Positions 1-11,437 of a stretch of DNA of 64,000 nt are shown in pieces (the stretch's first letter is position 1; each line of letters begins with the position of its first letter). The position numbers and the translations under genes are program-made. Source of the DNA: Siphonodentalium dalli (taxonomy: Eukaryota; Mollusca; Scaphopoda; Gadilida; Siphonodentaliidae); NCBI GenBank assembly GCA_032622095.1, contig CP136061.1, forward strand, positions 58,361,301 through 58,425,300, in the 5' to 3' direction. Below the pieces are notes generated by a model. It was not told the origin of the DNA. It did not search any database and worked only from the letters and a program-made list of their open reading frames with translations.

Positions 1-457
1 ATTCTCATGTCGCTCCCATTACAAAATCAAGTTGGGTTTTGGAATTGGATTTACGATTTTTGGGTAAAAAAAAAAAAACTTTGGCCATTTTCGAAAACAA
101 TTCCGCACCATGAAATACAAATAATAGAGATGTTTCACAATGTCACGGTTAGTATAGAGTTATGACTACGTTTATCTATTCGTCGCCGTAAATTTATGTC
201 GGGTAAAAAATTCGTTATATATAGCCTATACTTAAAAATAACGATGACGATTATGATTATTGAACACGTCAATGCATGCATTATCATGATGCGTGCACAG
301 CGATAGTTTCACGTCAATGCATTCATGGATAATCATGCACAGCGATAGTTACAATTTGCACGATCTACCAGATTAAGAAAGCTATGTCTATTAATATAAA
401 TACTATTAGTTAAAGGTACTCAATCCGATTCGATGGTCACCATATAAGCAGATTTTC
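1..457. other. AT-rich intergenic stretch
   Basis: No coding, RNA or repeat structure is recognised. A short direct duplication of a motif around cacgtcaatgcat occurs near 265-325. Confidence 0.5.
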
Positions 458-845
458 AACAACAACATTTTTAGAAATGCCGCTTCAGTTATCAGAATCG
501 TTTAATTGCCCAAAAATAATGCTAACCACTGTCAACTATAGTATAAAATTGCCCGAAACGTGTTATTTATCATGTTGTTCGACCTTATTATTAACACAAA
601 GCCTCTTGATTTTAGAGTTATCCATCTTCATCCGCAATTTGGTCCGAGACCGCCAGCTCGTCGACATTTACTGGGCCACTACTAAGATTCGATTATGAAA
701 AATAATAGATTTCTAAAATCGATATCTAATAACTCTGAGCTTTGATAGGTGGTTCCTCGGCTCTCATCACATATCTTTTTACCCCCGAATCCAAATAAAT
801 AGTAACTGAGGGTGCGATTAATCGGATTATGTATCTTTAACCTCT
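458..845 (-). repeat. Dispersed repeat R1, copy A
   Basis: This ~390-bp block matches, in inverted orientation, the block at 53297-53630 and, in part, the one at 8650-8880. Shared landmarks are a caacaacaac end, a stretch equivalent to actgtcaactata, gattttagagttatcc, atctaataactctgagc and the tttacccccgaatcc region. Short open reading through it is shared by the copies only because the repeat is shared. The class is unknown; no terminal inverted repeats were seen. It ends just upstream of the receptor's splice acceptor. Confidence 0.75.
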
Positions 846-850
846 CATTT

Positions 851-863
851 TGACTTTTTGCAG
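851..863 (+). other. Candidate 3' splice acceptor upstream of the GPCR
   Basis: A pyrimidine-rich tract (cattttgactttttgcag) ends in AG at 862-863. The receptor frame has an in-frame TAG at 904-906 and no ATG before 940, so a spliced 5' leader exon starting at 864 explains the layout well. This is inferred from sequence only. Confidence 0.5.
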
Positions 864-870
864 ATACACG

Positions 871-876
871 ATGTGA
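871..876 (+). promoter_or_regulatory. Start-stop minimal upstream ORF in the GPCR leader
   Basis: ATGTGA lies between the candidate acceptor and the receptor start. If the leader begins at 864, a scanning ribosome meets an ATG immediately followed by TGA. Such start-stop elements can stall ribosomes and lower translation in other eukaryotes. A role here is inferred. Confidence 0.3.
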
Positions 877-939
877 ACTCTCCAAAAGCAACAGGAGCCA
901 AATAGTCCCCATTTGATTGCCGACAATAAACAGACTGAT

Positions 940-1980
940 ATGGTCGGCCCGTGCGTTAATATCACGGACATTAACTCTTCCTACACGGATGACACACTGT
1001 GGGAGTACGAAGATTTCCGGGTTTCCTGGTACATCGCCGTAAGTTACACACCAACCTGTGCTACGCTTGGTATTATAGGAAACATCTTATCTTTCATCGT
1101 TCTTCTTCGGTCGTCGCTGAGGAGGAATACTACATGCCAGTACCTAGCCTACCTCTGTTGTATGGATCTTACTATAATCGTCCATAGCATGGTGCTCGTG
1201 GTGTCTGAAAAGTTCAAACACACGATATTTCAAGCGGGATCTTGTGGTGTGTTCAAATTCTTGTTCTTCTTCCCTATCCACATGGCTTCTTTACTGGTGA
1301 TAGTGATGACACTTGAGAAGTATGTCGCCGTTAAATGTCCATTAAAAGCGGGTTCCTTGCTGAATTTAAAGACGTCTCGCAGAATTATGATCATTTTGAC
1401 GTGTTTGACAGTTGTCACGGAGATGCACCATTTCTTCACGTGGATTCCAAAGAGACAGTTATATGGCCAAGGCATAACGTGCGCTCCGTATCCACCAACC
1501 GACTTTTTCATAAACAAAATCTGGCCAATCATAGACGCCTCTATATATAGCTTTCTACCAATGGCGTGCTTGTTTGTGTTCAACATCCTCATTATCAGAG
1601 AAGTCCAGAAATCAGGAAAAATGCAACGGAAATATTTATTCGGGGACTCGATTCGACGACGACGAGACAGTTTGAAAATCAAGAATGGCCAGGAACGACA
1701 AATCATGTTTATGCTCCTCCTAGTTTCATTCTCTTATCTGATTCTTGTTTGCCCACAGGGAATTAAACTGTTGCTTCACAAGTATTCGTGGGAGATTAAC
1801 TCTCCGGGGGATTACGCTAAATATATGCTAATTGTTCAGATTATTGACAGCTTGAGTCTCACGCGACATTCCATGAACTTCATTCTGTTCTGCATCGGCG
1901 CAGAAAACTTTCGTAATGCTTTGGCTAAACTATTTTTTGGGAAACGGACTGTACCGGAATCTGAAATTTGTGATGTTTGA
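940..1980 (+). CDS. Rhodopsin-family (class A) G-protein-coupled receptor, probable neuropeptide-type orphan
   Basis: This uninterrupted 346-codon gene encodes a seven-helix membrane receptor. The start is ATG 940; the open frame reaches 913 only through a TTG, and TAG at 904-906 closes it upstream. Visible in order: an extracellular N-terminus with two N-glycosylation sites (NIT at residue 7, NSS at 12); TM1 with GN at 47-48; TM2 with a CCMDL segment; the conserved TM3 cysteine (~102) and its extracellular-loop-2 partner (~181); E-K-Y (126-128) where most relatives have DRY; a basic third loop (IRRRRDSLKIK, ~238-248); TM6 with a CP pair (~271); TM7 with NFILF where NPxxY is usual; and a short tail. 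The single coding exon and altered DRY/NPxxY boxes fit the large lophotrochozoan FMRFamide-receptor-like radiations. The ligand is unknown. It is one of the few intact host genes in the window. Confidence 0.9.
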   Translation: MVGPCVNITDINSSYTDDTLWEYEDFRVSWYIAVSYTPTCATLGIIGNILSFIVLLRSSLRRNTTCQYLAYLCCMDLTIIVHSMVLVVSEKFKHTIFQAGSCGVFKFLFFFPIHMASLLVIVMTLEKYVAVKCPLKAGSLLNLKTSRRIMIILTCLTVVTEMHHFFTWIPKRQLYGQGITCAPYPPTDFFINKIWPIIDASIYSFLPMACLFVFNILIIREVQKSGKMQRKYLFGDSIRRRRDSLKIKNGQERQIMFMLLLVSFSYLILVCPQGIKLLLHKYSWEINSPGDYAKYMLIVQIIDSLSLTRHSMNFILFCIGAENFRNALAKLFFGKRTVPESEICDV

Positions 1981-2034
1981 TGCATGATGGACGCGTTTAC
2001 CTAAGAAGGCGCCCCATTCGTGAATTTTCAAAAT

Positions 2035-2826
2035 ATCTAAAATTTCAAACTATATAGATATATCAATTTGAAGCAAACAATCATTATCCCTTATAACCAA
2101 TGTGTGCTATAGTACTATAACAACAATATGTTCAAATTATGGGAAAAAGTGGTTTAAATTTAGTTTTTTTTTTCAACAAAAAAAAAAGACACTGCATGAA
2201 CCCAGCTGAATCTACCATCTGAAATCATGACTGTCAGCGAGAAAATAAATAAAAAATAATTCATTGCATATTTTAGTTTTTTGGCAGCCATTTGCAGTAC
2301 TATTGTTTTTAGGGAAAAAATCACCATAAAATTACATAATGTCTAAATAATATGAATCAGCATTGAGTATTTATGTCTGCCATATTATTGAAAACGTGGT
2401 TGAATAATATTTATGTTGTGTTATGTTGTTTTGGTCCTTTACCCGATACAAAAAGTAGTCCTGCAAATGGCTGCCAAAAAACTAAACTACATATATATGC
2501 AATATAAAATGTTTTATTTCATTTCTCGCAGACAGTCATTGTTTCAGATGGTAGACTGAGCGCATACCCTATAGTTGGTTCATAGTCTAGATGAAGCAGT
2601 GTGCTTTTTGAAAATATTTCCTGTCAAACTGTCTATCGATCTACATGAAAGTGGTTGTTTTTTATGTTTAAAAACAATATTTTTATTAATTCGAACATAT
2701 CTCCCATAGTGTGATGGTAAACACGTGTTGTTATAATACTATATTTTACATTGCATGGCCATAAAGGATAATGATTTTTCCCTTCAAATTGATTGTTTGA
2801 AATTGAGATTTTTTTAACATTCACCT
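2035..2826. mobile_element. Foldback/MITE-like inverted-repeat element downstream of the GPCR
   Basis: The two halves are imperfect reverse complements around ~2385. The stretch after 2035 (aaaatttcaaac ... caatttgaagcaaacaatcattatcc) pairs with 2640-2826, and tttttggcagccatttgcag near 2280 pairs with ctgcaaatggctgccaaaaa near 2463. The arms are ~300 bp with a short AT-rich centre and no coding capacity. The receptor's 3' UTR must end before or inside it; AATAAA-like strings near 2245 lie inside the left arm. Exact ends and a target duplication could not be fixed. Confidence 0.7.
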
Positions 2827-3350
2827 CCATAAATGTATGTTTATCGTATTAATATTATTATGTGACTGACCAATGATATCACATTGTATGTATAAATAAA
2901 TATTTTCTTTGCTACATTTATGGCTCCACACACATAGAGAGAATACAACGTGTAGTTTAGACATAGACCGTGATCACAAGTGCTATATATAAGCTGCCAT
3001 TAGTTTAGATACCTGCATACACGGATATCCGTTCCCCGGATTATACATTTGCATATATTGACATGGCGACAAGATAGGAAATGTGTCAATACCCTATCAT
3101 AATTATTTTGTATTGACACACTTTCTGGTTCGTTTTCACTTGAGTAGATACTTACTGGATTACAAAATTATTATATCAGCTACGTTCATGATTGTCCATT
3201 GTTAAAACAGATTATCTGTTCTGATGCCGGTATATAAATAACGCGTATTAATGCAATGCTGGTTAGTTTCACGTGGTACCCGGTATCGTGAACGGCGACT
3301 CTGCTTTTTGTATAAACGATCATGCATAAGAATACAAGAAATATAGAATA
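2827..3350. other. AT-rich stretch without recognised features
   Basis: Nothing coding or repetitive beyond low complexity is recognised. Confidence 0.4.
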
Positions 3351-3416
3351 CTAGCTGATGTGCCTGACTTCGTCCGGGCTTAAAATACTATTGTTCGATC
3401 GGTCCAGAAACATGCC
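3351..3416 (+). repeat. SINE-like head fragment
   Basis: The sequence ctagctgatgtgcctgac followed by ttcgtccgggct and then gatcggtccagaaacatgcct matches the head of the full module at 26262-26541. The rest of the module is missing here. Confidence 0.55.
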
Positions 3417-3689
3417 TTCTCCACTAACCCTCCGGAAGCTTCTATATCAATGCCCACCATACCCATGGTACAACACAACACAACACAATCATTGTGGGAT
3501 ACTGGCGAAGCGACTTTATTCCGTCTCAGTGTGATCACAACAAATCGCGCGCGTGTATTTCTGTTCATATATCCTCCTTCCAGTTCCACGAACATTTCAC
3601 AATTCCTGTAACTTGACTGGAACAGCCAAAAACAGGCATTCACATGTATTTTACATGCATGATCACTCCTGCATACCCGATGCAGGCCC

Positions 3690-4890
3690 ACCATGGGAGG
3701 CTTGCCACAAAACGGCCCTGCATCTCAGACGCACGCAGTCTTCGCCACGAGCGGGGTGCCACATAACGGCGTGTTTTTAATACATATACATGTACATCAC
3801 TCTGCACATAAGAAATCCAGCCATGAGGCATGCCATAAAACGGCATATTATATACACAACAATGTAATCTATATCTTTATACAGGTTCGGTCACAAACCA
3901 TATAGGCCACGGAACGGAATATTCTTAAGATACATATATACACATTAATCGGCATCATTAATACAGTTTCAGCCACAAGGCATACCACAAATTGATATAT
4001 TATATACACTAACCTGCATGTTGACAGGTTCAGCCACAAATGGCATATTCTTAATACGTATACTCCAATCTGCATCATTAAATGCAATTTCAGTCAAGAG
4101 GCATACCACAGAAACCATATATTATATATATATACACTATACAAGAGAGGTTTCGCCACAAAAGGCAGGCCACGCGGAATGGCATATTCGTAATATATGT
4201 TTATTAGTCTGCACCATTACATGCAATTCAGCCACGAGGTATACCACAAAACGAAATATTATATACACTATAACCCGACTATATAAGAGAGGTTCCGCCA
4301 CAAAAGGCAGGCTACGGAATGGCATATTCTTAATATGTTTACACCAATCTGCATCATTAAATGCAATTCCAGCCACGAGGCATAACACAAAACGATATAT
4401 TATATACACTATAACCCGACTATATAAGAGAGGTTCCGCCACAAAAGGCAGGCTACGGAATGGCATATTCTTAATATGTTTACACCAATCTGCATCATTA
4501 AATGCAATTCCAGCCACGAGGCATAACACAAAACGATATATTATATACACTATAACCCGACTATATAAGAGAGGTTTCGCCACAAACGGCAGGCCACGGA
4601 ATGGCATATTCTTAATATGTTTACACCAATCTGCATCATTAAATGCAATTCCAGCCACGAGGCTTACCACTAAACGATATAGTATATATACACTATAACC
4701 CGACTATAGAAATTAGAGGTTCAGCCACAAACGGCAGGCCACATAATGGCATATTCATAATACATACATTAATCTGCATCATTAAATTCAATTTTAGCCA
4801 CGAGGCATACCACATAATGATATATTATATACACGATCTTGCATCTATGCATGTTCGGTCACAAAAGTCAGTCCACAGAATAGCATATAC
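3690..4890. repeat. Tandem satellite, ~141-bp unit, about 8 copies
   Basis: The marker gcatcatta(aatgcaatt) recurs at about 3952, 4072, 4211, 4351, 4492, 4633 and 4776, mostly 139-143 bp apart. The best units (4351-4633) are nearly identical, and the outer units are more degenerate. Because 141 is a multiple of three, long open frames appear on both strands; they are repeat artefacts. Confidence 0.9.
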
Positions 4891-6821
4891 TTTGACAGGA
4901 CAACTCTGCTTCAAAGCAGGATTCGCGAAAGAAAATTTAAAACAAATTTTCGTATTCTCCTTCCAATACAACTATATTGCATGGATTCGCCAAGAATATA
5001 AATTTTTAAGAAATGCGACAATTTTCACGTCTGCGCCGGTGCAGTCTTATTTCCATTAAATTAAGTCGCAGAAAGCAGTACCGATTCGAGAAACAATGTG
5101 CCATTCATTTTTCGCATATTTTGTCAATAGAAATTGCTGTGCACAATAGCATAAATCATTAAATATGCAACATTAGCTCTGCGCCTATGAGCATGTTGAC
5201 TTTAGATAAAACAGTTAGCATATAATTATGACATATATGAAGCGATTTAAAGATTGCCTTTTAAGACTTAAAATATGTAATTATATGTAACATGGCGGTC
5301 AGAATTTGATTTGTAAATATTTGATTAACCGGTACATGTATAGGCCTATACACATAATCTATATAAAACAATGTTTGGACTGTTAACCGGATTTCCTTTC
5401 GCGGAAATGCATCTTGGCATGTTTTATGTATATAGCTTCAGCTTTTCTAGAAAACGCATTGAATTGTCCATGCCTGTCCATACCGAAAAATGATACACGT
5501 GTATCCATACAGTGATGTATCTGCTAGAGAAAATTTCAGAAATGTCAAATGATAATCTTTGTGGGATACTGGTGAAAGACCCGATATTAGGGGTTGAATC
5601 ATTGAAATAATGCGTAATAACACTAGAACCGTAAGACAATCAACTCTTCCACTTCCCGCGGGGAACTCATGAAACTTCATGCATTGTACCACAATCATTC
5701 AGACTGGCGATCTGTTCAGAGAATGCATATATGCAAATAGTTATCGCCTATATATATACACCAAAGTATATATACACCAATCAGTGATAGTGGTAATATA
5801 TACGATATTGAATACAAATCTCACAAATTTCGATTTTTTGGCGTTCCAACACTTAATCGCCGTAGACAACAACTGAGCCTCTCAACTCCGAGAACTTCCC
5901 ATCGCATTGACATACCACAGCCTTGGTCATCGTGAACTCGAAATGATGCACATTCCCCATCGGTAACCATTTTTAGATGAGAACAAATTTAGAATATCAC
6001 ACCAAGTGTAATTGTCACTAAACTGAGCACGTTGCTTTCGATTCTTGAATACATGACTAGGTCGCCCGAAAACTATTTTTGATAGTTCGGTCACTTCAAG
6101 AATTGAATTATAATTTTCCCGCATAATCGTAATACGGATACATGCGCACACTTATTTATAGTTCAACGGCATATTCCAAAGAAATGATCTGCTCTCCGCA
6201 CACCGGCACATTTGCCAATCTTACTAACCAGCACTTTATTAAGCCAATTAAGAGAATCCATGCTCTTCCATGCAATCTTTCCCAATCGTCCTATCCAGCA
6301 CATTGACAGAGCCAATTGCGACTATCACAAGAAAACATCCGACGAGCTCTGCTCATCCACCTGGCTAATCAACGCCATAGCCAATTCTGCATCACCAGAA
6401 GATGTTTCTGAAAATATATTACATCTTTTCAGTATTTTTAAAAAAACATATAACACATATTTTGTATAAATGTGCATGCATGTACTCTATAATGTAATTG
6501 CATATTTGCACGCTTTGTTCGATACTAAAATCATGAAACAAGTGTTGCTGATGAATGACACATATCAGTATACATGTGTATACGTTGTATAAGCACACAC
6601 GACTTTGTGTTACATGCTTGCTTAGCTATCATCGTGTAAACAGACATCCGAGGTTTATTCATATCTAAATCAAAACTCATGTATCATACATGTCACTTTA
6701 TGCCAATTCTTCTCTTGTAACGTGCAATACAGTGCTTCAAAGAAAATGTACCTTTTATTATAGTATTAAACATGATAGCTGGTTGTCGTAAACTATATAA
6801 TTGCGATAACTGAATTGGCTG
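4891..6821. other. Unannotated AT-rich region
   Basis: Only short unsupported open frames are present, none with a recognisable domain or matching splice sites. A run around 5750-5775 repeats a tatatacacca motif. Confidence 0.4.
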
Positions 6822-6866
6822 TAATTATTATGAAATTAACATTCATTGTTAATTTCATAATAATTA
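6822..6866. repeat. Perfect 20-bp hairpin
   Basis: Arms 6822-6841 and 6847-6866 are exact reverse complements (taattattatgaaattaaca) around a 5-base loop. It may be a MITE relic or an excision product; no transcript evidence is available. Confidence 0.7.
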
Positions 6867-7077
6867 GTTAAAACGCGTGACTAGAGCCAGCAAGTCGTCA
6901 CCCAAGAGACCCGATTGTCTCTCATCGCGGACCTTATATACCAATCATCTGACCACTTCTATACGTCACAACTACTGTTCACGCCCCATTGATATCTTCG
7001 CTCACCTTCGTGGAGAAATTATTTTCCGCCTAATTCACTACGTTCAAACGTCGGAAATTATATTACTTGAGCGTATA

Positions 7078-7338
7078 TGAGCAAGGTCAACGACACGCTC
7101 GCACGTGAAATTGCGCGGACAAGCCCATATTGTTCCCGGGATCAAAGTAGGCCCACATACCAAATTTGAGTCGGATCTGTCGAGGTCCAGAAACATGCCT
7201 ATATGAGCGTATATAGGTCAATGACACCGTTGACACGGTCGCAATTGGACTCGCCCATATTGTTCCCGGCATCAAAGTAGACCCACATACCAAATTTGAG
7301 TCGGATCGGTCGAGGTCCAGTATATATATTATATACCC
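7078..7338 (+). repeat. Two tandem partial SINE-like modules
   Basis: Two head-to-tail copies carry tgagcRaggtcaa, a cgcccatattgttcccgg-type block, gatcaaagtag and accaaatttgagtcgg, then atcggtcgaggtccag. Both belong to the family seen whole at 26262-26541. The sequence ggtccagaaacatgcctatatgagc joins the two. Confidence 0.7.
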
Positions 7339-7751
7339 ATGCTTGTAATTATAGAATATAACTCAGAATTCCGTTAAAATAACAATAACAACCAGCACCT
7401 AATTAACGAAACGGCGGCCGACTCGGCCGTCTCCGACCACAACCATCAGTGGGCTGCAGAACGAAACATATCTATACAAGTTGAAATATAAGACTTACAA
7501 ATTATCTTTTAAATTTCTTGTATTGGTAATTGACATAGATTGTCACAAACAAAAATCAACATTAATTGACTTAATAATGTAAAGGGCAATAAACGAAATT
7601 GAAATTCCCAACTACACCTGTTACCGGACTCGGCCTCGTGGTCGCGCAGTTCGACTTTTAAACCGAAAAAAAAACAATTATCTATAAATAAAATGCCCAC
7701 GGACCACAGCTGTCAAGAATTTGCAGAACAGTATACACGCGGCGCGCGCTA

Positions 7752-7942
7752 ATGAGCGAGGTCAAAGTCAAGGACATGGTCGCATGTGAAATTGGACCCG
7801 CCCATATTGTTCCCGGGGTCAAAGTAGGCCTACCTGTACATACCAAATTCAAGTCGTATCAGTCGAGCAGTTTTCGAGTCTATAACACATATACATACAT
7901 ACACACATACAGACATAAGTTCCAAAATATATAATAGATGTG
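7752..7942 (+). repeat. SINE-like module, 3' part
   Basis: Same family as 26262-26541, from the tgagcgaggtcaa block through gtcgagcagttttcgag and a tacatacatacac run to the terminal ccaaaatatataatagatg. The head is absent. Confidence 0.7.
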
Positions 7943-8649
7943 GCTATATATAGTGCCGTGGTTTATGTGCGTGCATATGAGGGGGATTTGAGCATATATT
8001 GCATGGGCGAGGCTCTTCAAACAGTGGACATATTTATCCACGGCTCACTACCTCTATTGGCTATATTGACTAATCTCCCGAAGGGAGCTTCGCATACATA
8101 TATACGATAATACATTGGCCTAACAATATTTATCTTGACCTTGGAAGTCATTAAATGTGGCACTTCACGTCGAACATCTGACATTGAAAGTCTTTTAGTC
8201 TGATTTAGTTTCTTGAACACACACAATTCAATGCCATATAACTTCACTGGAGTAAATCTGGTTGAACGTGTCTGTCGCCGGTTCACACGCAGTGGGACTC
8301 GGCGATGTTCAATTCAATTGAAAGGAATTCACAGCAGTAAATAGAATCCAAACTTAATTTAGAAAATCCATCGTGGTTCGAGAGGCATTATCACAACACT
8401 CAGAGGGAATGAAGATATGAAAATTTAATTACCACGTGTCTACATTGACATGACTAATCAAGGATATGCATGGCGTGTGGGGATGAATCCACTAGACCCC
8501 CACATTTTATTAAACCCCATTACCTACTCAAAGACCGGAACATATATAATATGGGAGAGATTGAAATATTTAGTAGATACGTCTGAACTTCCATCGCCTC
8601 TTTCGATCGATGGCGGGCTTGTAACGTGGGTACTGTTAACAATAATAAC
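7943..8649. other. No recognised feature
   Basis: Short open frames only, without domain similarity or splice context. Confidence 0.4.
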
Positions 8650-8880
8650 CACATGATTTTAGAGTTATCCATCTTACACCTGCAATTTGTCCGTTTTGAG
8701 CACGTGGTTCTGCCAACTTGTGGCCCACATCTCCGAAAATTAATAAATTTCAAAAATCGATATCTAATCACTCTGAGCTTTGATGGGTGGGTTCCTCGAC
8801 TCGAATCAAATATTTTTTACCCCCAAAGCCAAAGAAATAGTAATTTAGGAGCGTCTACTCGGATTGAGTACGTTTAATTC
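8650..8880 (-). repeat. Dispersed repeat R1, copy B (truncated)
   Basis: Shares gattttagagttatccatc, atcgatatctaatcactctg and the tttttacccccaaagcc block with copies A and C. The caacaacaac end is missing. It is closer to copy C (the ctttgggggtaaaaaa block and the gattcgagtcgagg block) than to copy A. Confidence 0.75.
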
Positions 8881-8948
8881 CATGTATTGTACAGGGTAAT
8901 TCAACGGAAATTGGCTTCACATACATAGTGTCTTCTCTGCTAAGTATC

Positions 8949-10124
8949 TAGTCCAAGTCTTCTTGTACTAAAACCAGCTAAGATATTGGGATGGCGATGC
9001 TGGCGTTTAGTCCAAGCCCGCTTGCATACCAATCCTACCACATGAGTTACGCCCAAGATCTGTGGCGGGAATTTGTGGTGTATTTTACTCGATTTACCTA
9101 GCAAATCAATACATGATGCTATATACATCGGAAAGGCTTACATCTAATGGTCATAATGGTGTATAATAATCTAACTTTAATGTTAAATTACACATAGAAT
9201 ATTCCGGTTGATTGCCACAAACATCGATTTGTTTCTCTGTTTGTTTACGTTTTAACCGAAAGCCGAAGTGGTCCGAATAAGTTCGGCATAATCCGCTGTT
9301 TGTTCTGGGAATTCTACTTTCCGTTTCTATATATAGCGCGGGTTTTCCGAACAAAAATGGCGAAAACCGATCGCCCGAAAGTCCAGTTTTCTATGTGCTT
9401 TCAGAACAATTCCCGCACTAAAAACTTAATGACATAATGGAGGATCAGAACGGTAGTTTTGTTGACAATTATCGCAAGCAACTTGTCAAAATTGGAGCAA
9501 ATTAGATCTCTTGTGTCTGACTTGCCATGCGTGTGGTGTGCATTTTGACATCTGTGTTGATAAAATAATCGGAGAACCGAATCACACAGTTTCGAAATAT
9601 AGTTCTTCCGTTTTAGTGGGACTTTTCAAACTTAAGGTTCATTTATTTAGTGTATTACATTTATATCTCCAATGTTTAATTAATCTATTTATTATTTTAT
9701 TTATTGACACACATAATTACGATTACAATGGAGAATTCATCGTAATTTGCGTTGTTGTCCAAAATCTACGGAATATTTTCAACGGAAAATGCCGAACACA
9801 GTTCGCGAGGTCAACCGAGTTCGCATACTTTTAAAAAATTGTAAACATTGAGGTAAATGTCTCTTTTCGCATTAAATTACCGTTTTAAATTCACAACTGA
9901 TGTGGGTTTCAGATAAAATAGCATGTCTTCTGCGGAAAATATCCGTTTATTGTCGCAATTGTGATATTTTATTTCATATAATTGTGGTTTTATTTGAGCG
10001 GGTCACTAACGCTTAAGCCGTGTCATAAGCGAGCATATAGGGCGGTCTTGGACTAAACGCCAGCATCGCCATCCCAATATCTTAGCTGGTTTTAGTACAA
10101 GAAGACTTGGACTACTAAGTATCT
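8949..10124. mobile_element. Non-autonomous DNA transposon with 9-bp TSD and 68-bp perfect TIRs (Mutator-like)
   Basis: The ends are inverted repeats: 8949-9016 and 10057-10124 agree over 68 bases, with one further mismatch before they diverge. TAGTCCAAG occurs at both ends of each TIR. The element is flanked by the perfect 9-bp direct repeat CTAAGTATC (8940-8948 and 10125-10133). A 9-bp duplication with long TIRs is typical of Mutator-like elements, so the class is inferred. No transposase is visible. The 1.0-kb interior has a TATA-like run (~9329), an ATG at 9357 opening a 25-codon frame, and a frame after ~9511 beginning with a Cys/His-rich CxxCxxC-type stretch. None is recognised; they may be captured host sequence. 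Confidence 0.8.
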
Positions 10125-10133
10125 TGCCAGTAA

Positions 10134-10398
10134 ATTTATGATGATTACATTGTGAGGTTATATTGTGGGCATATCTCTTTAATGAGATTAATACTATAGG
10201 CCATATTCACACAATGAACAATTTGCTTGGCAAAATGTTCTGGCAACTCGTTCCATATGTTTATCTACAGCAAATAAAACGTGTAGACTAGATATTGTCA
10301 AACAATTGAATATTCGTAGGATACTCATGCGAATTGGTTAAAATTCAATATACCGTCCAATCAAATTGTGAAGATCATGACTAATTTTAACAGAATAT
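10134..10398. other. Spacer between two elements
   Basis: No feature recognised. Confidence 0.4.
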
Positions 10399-10404
10399 AA
10401 CTGT

Positions 10405-10945
10405 AGCAGCATAGTAGTTGGTTTGGGTGCAAATTAACATGTCTGTACCACGTGATATTAGGCCACGCCCGCTACGTTGACATCTGAACCCGGAAGTGAC
10501 CTCTGAACCCGGAAATAGATTTTGAACAGGGAAGTGACATTTGAACCCGGAAATGACCTCTGAACCCGGAAATGCTATTTTTAAGCCGGAATTTAGCTTT
10601 GACCAGGAAGTGACCTTTGTTCCAACTGGAACCACGTGACGTTTAGGTATTATGCCAGACCCACTACGGAGCTTCAGCCGAATTATAGCGTGCGACCTTC
10701 TAGCTAGCCCCATAAACCCATGACCCTGTTAAATAAAAATAGTCTGAGTCCTTATCAAGATCATGACTATGTGCACTTGTCTTGATTCAATGCAGGACGA
10801 AATGCTTATCTATAACATGGCTTTACCCAGACTTAATCAATTACAACTCGTGGTACCTCACGTAGACAATGCATCCAATCGAGGTACTGCTATTTTAAAG
10901 CACACTATGTGTAGATAGCCAGGTATGATAGAGAGTTTGAGATTT
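10405..10945 (+). repeat. Left terminal inverted repeat of the Polinton-like element
   Basis: Pairs with 12173-12700. It contains a run of 'gaacccggaa(g/a)tgac' 18-20-bp subrepeats (10480-10610) that also occur in the right TIR. At its inner edge (10925) it carries an inward-facing ATG in the same context as the start of the zinc-finger gene. Here the frame stops after 26 codons. Confidence 0.85.
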
Positions 10946-11256
10946 AATGTACGTGTACACAAACTTTTTAATAAGTCATTTAATGGTGCGATCTATATGT
11001 TATGATATTACATAGACACTGTATCCAATTCACGTTGGTTTATTGTGTAATTGAGACCACAAACAACAGAGAATGAGTAATGGTCGTGTAAATATGTTTA
11101 AGTAAACTATTCTCTGCTGATGTTCTGTGTGACTATAGTCACATAGACTAAATTTATGGTATGTTATATTTCCCGCCATGTGCCAGCCTTATAAAGCAAC
11201 GGACAGTAGATGTGTTCAGTAAATTTACAAGTTAAAAGTTCAGGTTTTCTGATTGC

Positions 11257-11345
11257 AGCCGCCGCCGCAAATCGCCGCCGCCGCAAAACGCCGCCGCCGC
11301 CACAAAATGCCACAAAACGCCACCGCAAACGCCACCACCGCAATG
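11257..11345. repeat. GCC/GCA-rich triplet tract
   Basis: Imperfect gccgccgcc and cgccaccgcaa triplets in the otherwise AT-rich interior. They create proline/arginine-rich open frames on both strands. A TATA-like cttataaagc lies ~70 bp upstream (~11190), so a basic peptide cannot be excluded, but low complexity is the simpler explanation. Confidence 0.6.
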
Positions 11346-11424
11346 ACGTCACTACCAATGGCGAGGGAACCTCTACTTATTTTTTTTTTGGATCAAAATA
11401 ACATGATATATACTACAATTTTTT

Positions 11425-11430
11425 TTTATT
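11425..11430 (-). promoter_or_regulatory. Polyadenylation signal for the zinc-finger gene
   Basis: AATAAA on the minus strand lies 8 bases after the stop codon of the 250-codon gene. Confidence 0.55.
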
Positions 11431-11437
11431 ATATTGA

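Noticed and set aside
913-939. Longer GPCR start at 913
   Set aside because: The codon is TTG; the first ATG in frame is 940 and an in-frame TAG lies at 904-906.
4018-4698. Long open frames on both strands (226 codons plus, 177 codons minus)
   Set aside because: They are produced by a 141-bp tandem repeat (47 codons) and show the same repeated residues; no domain.
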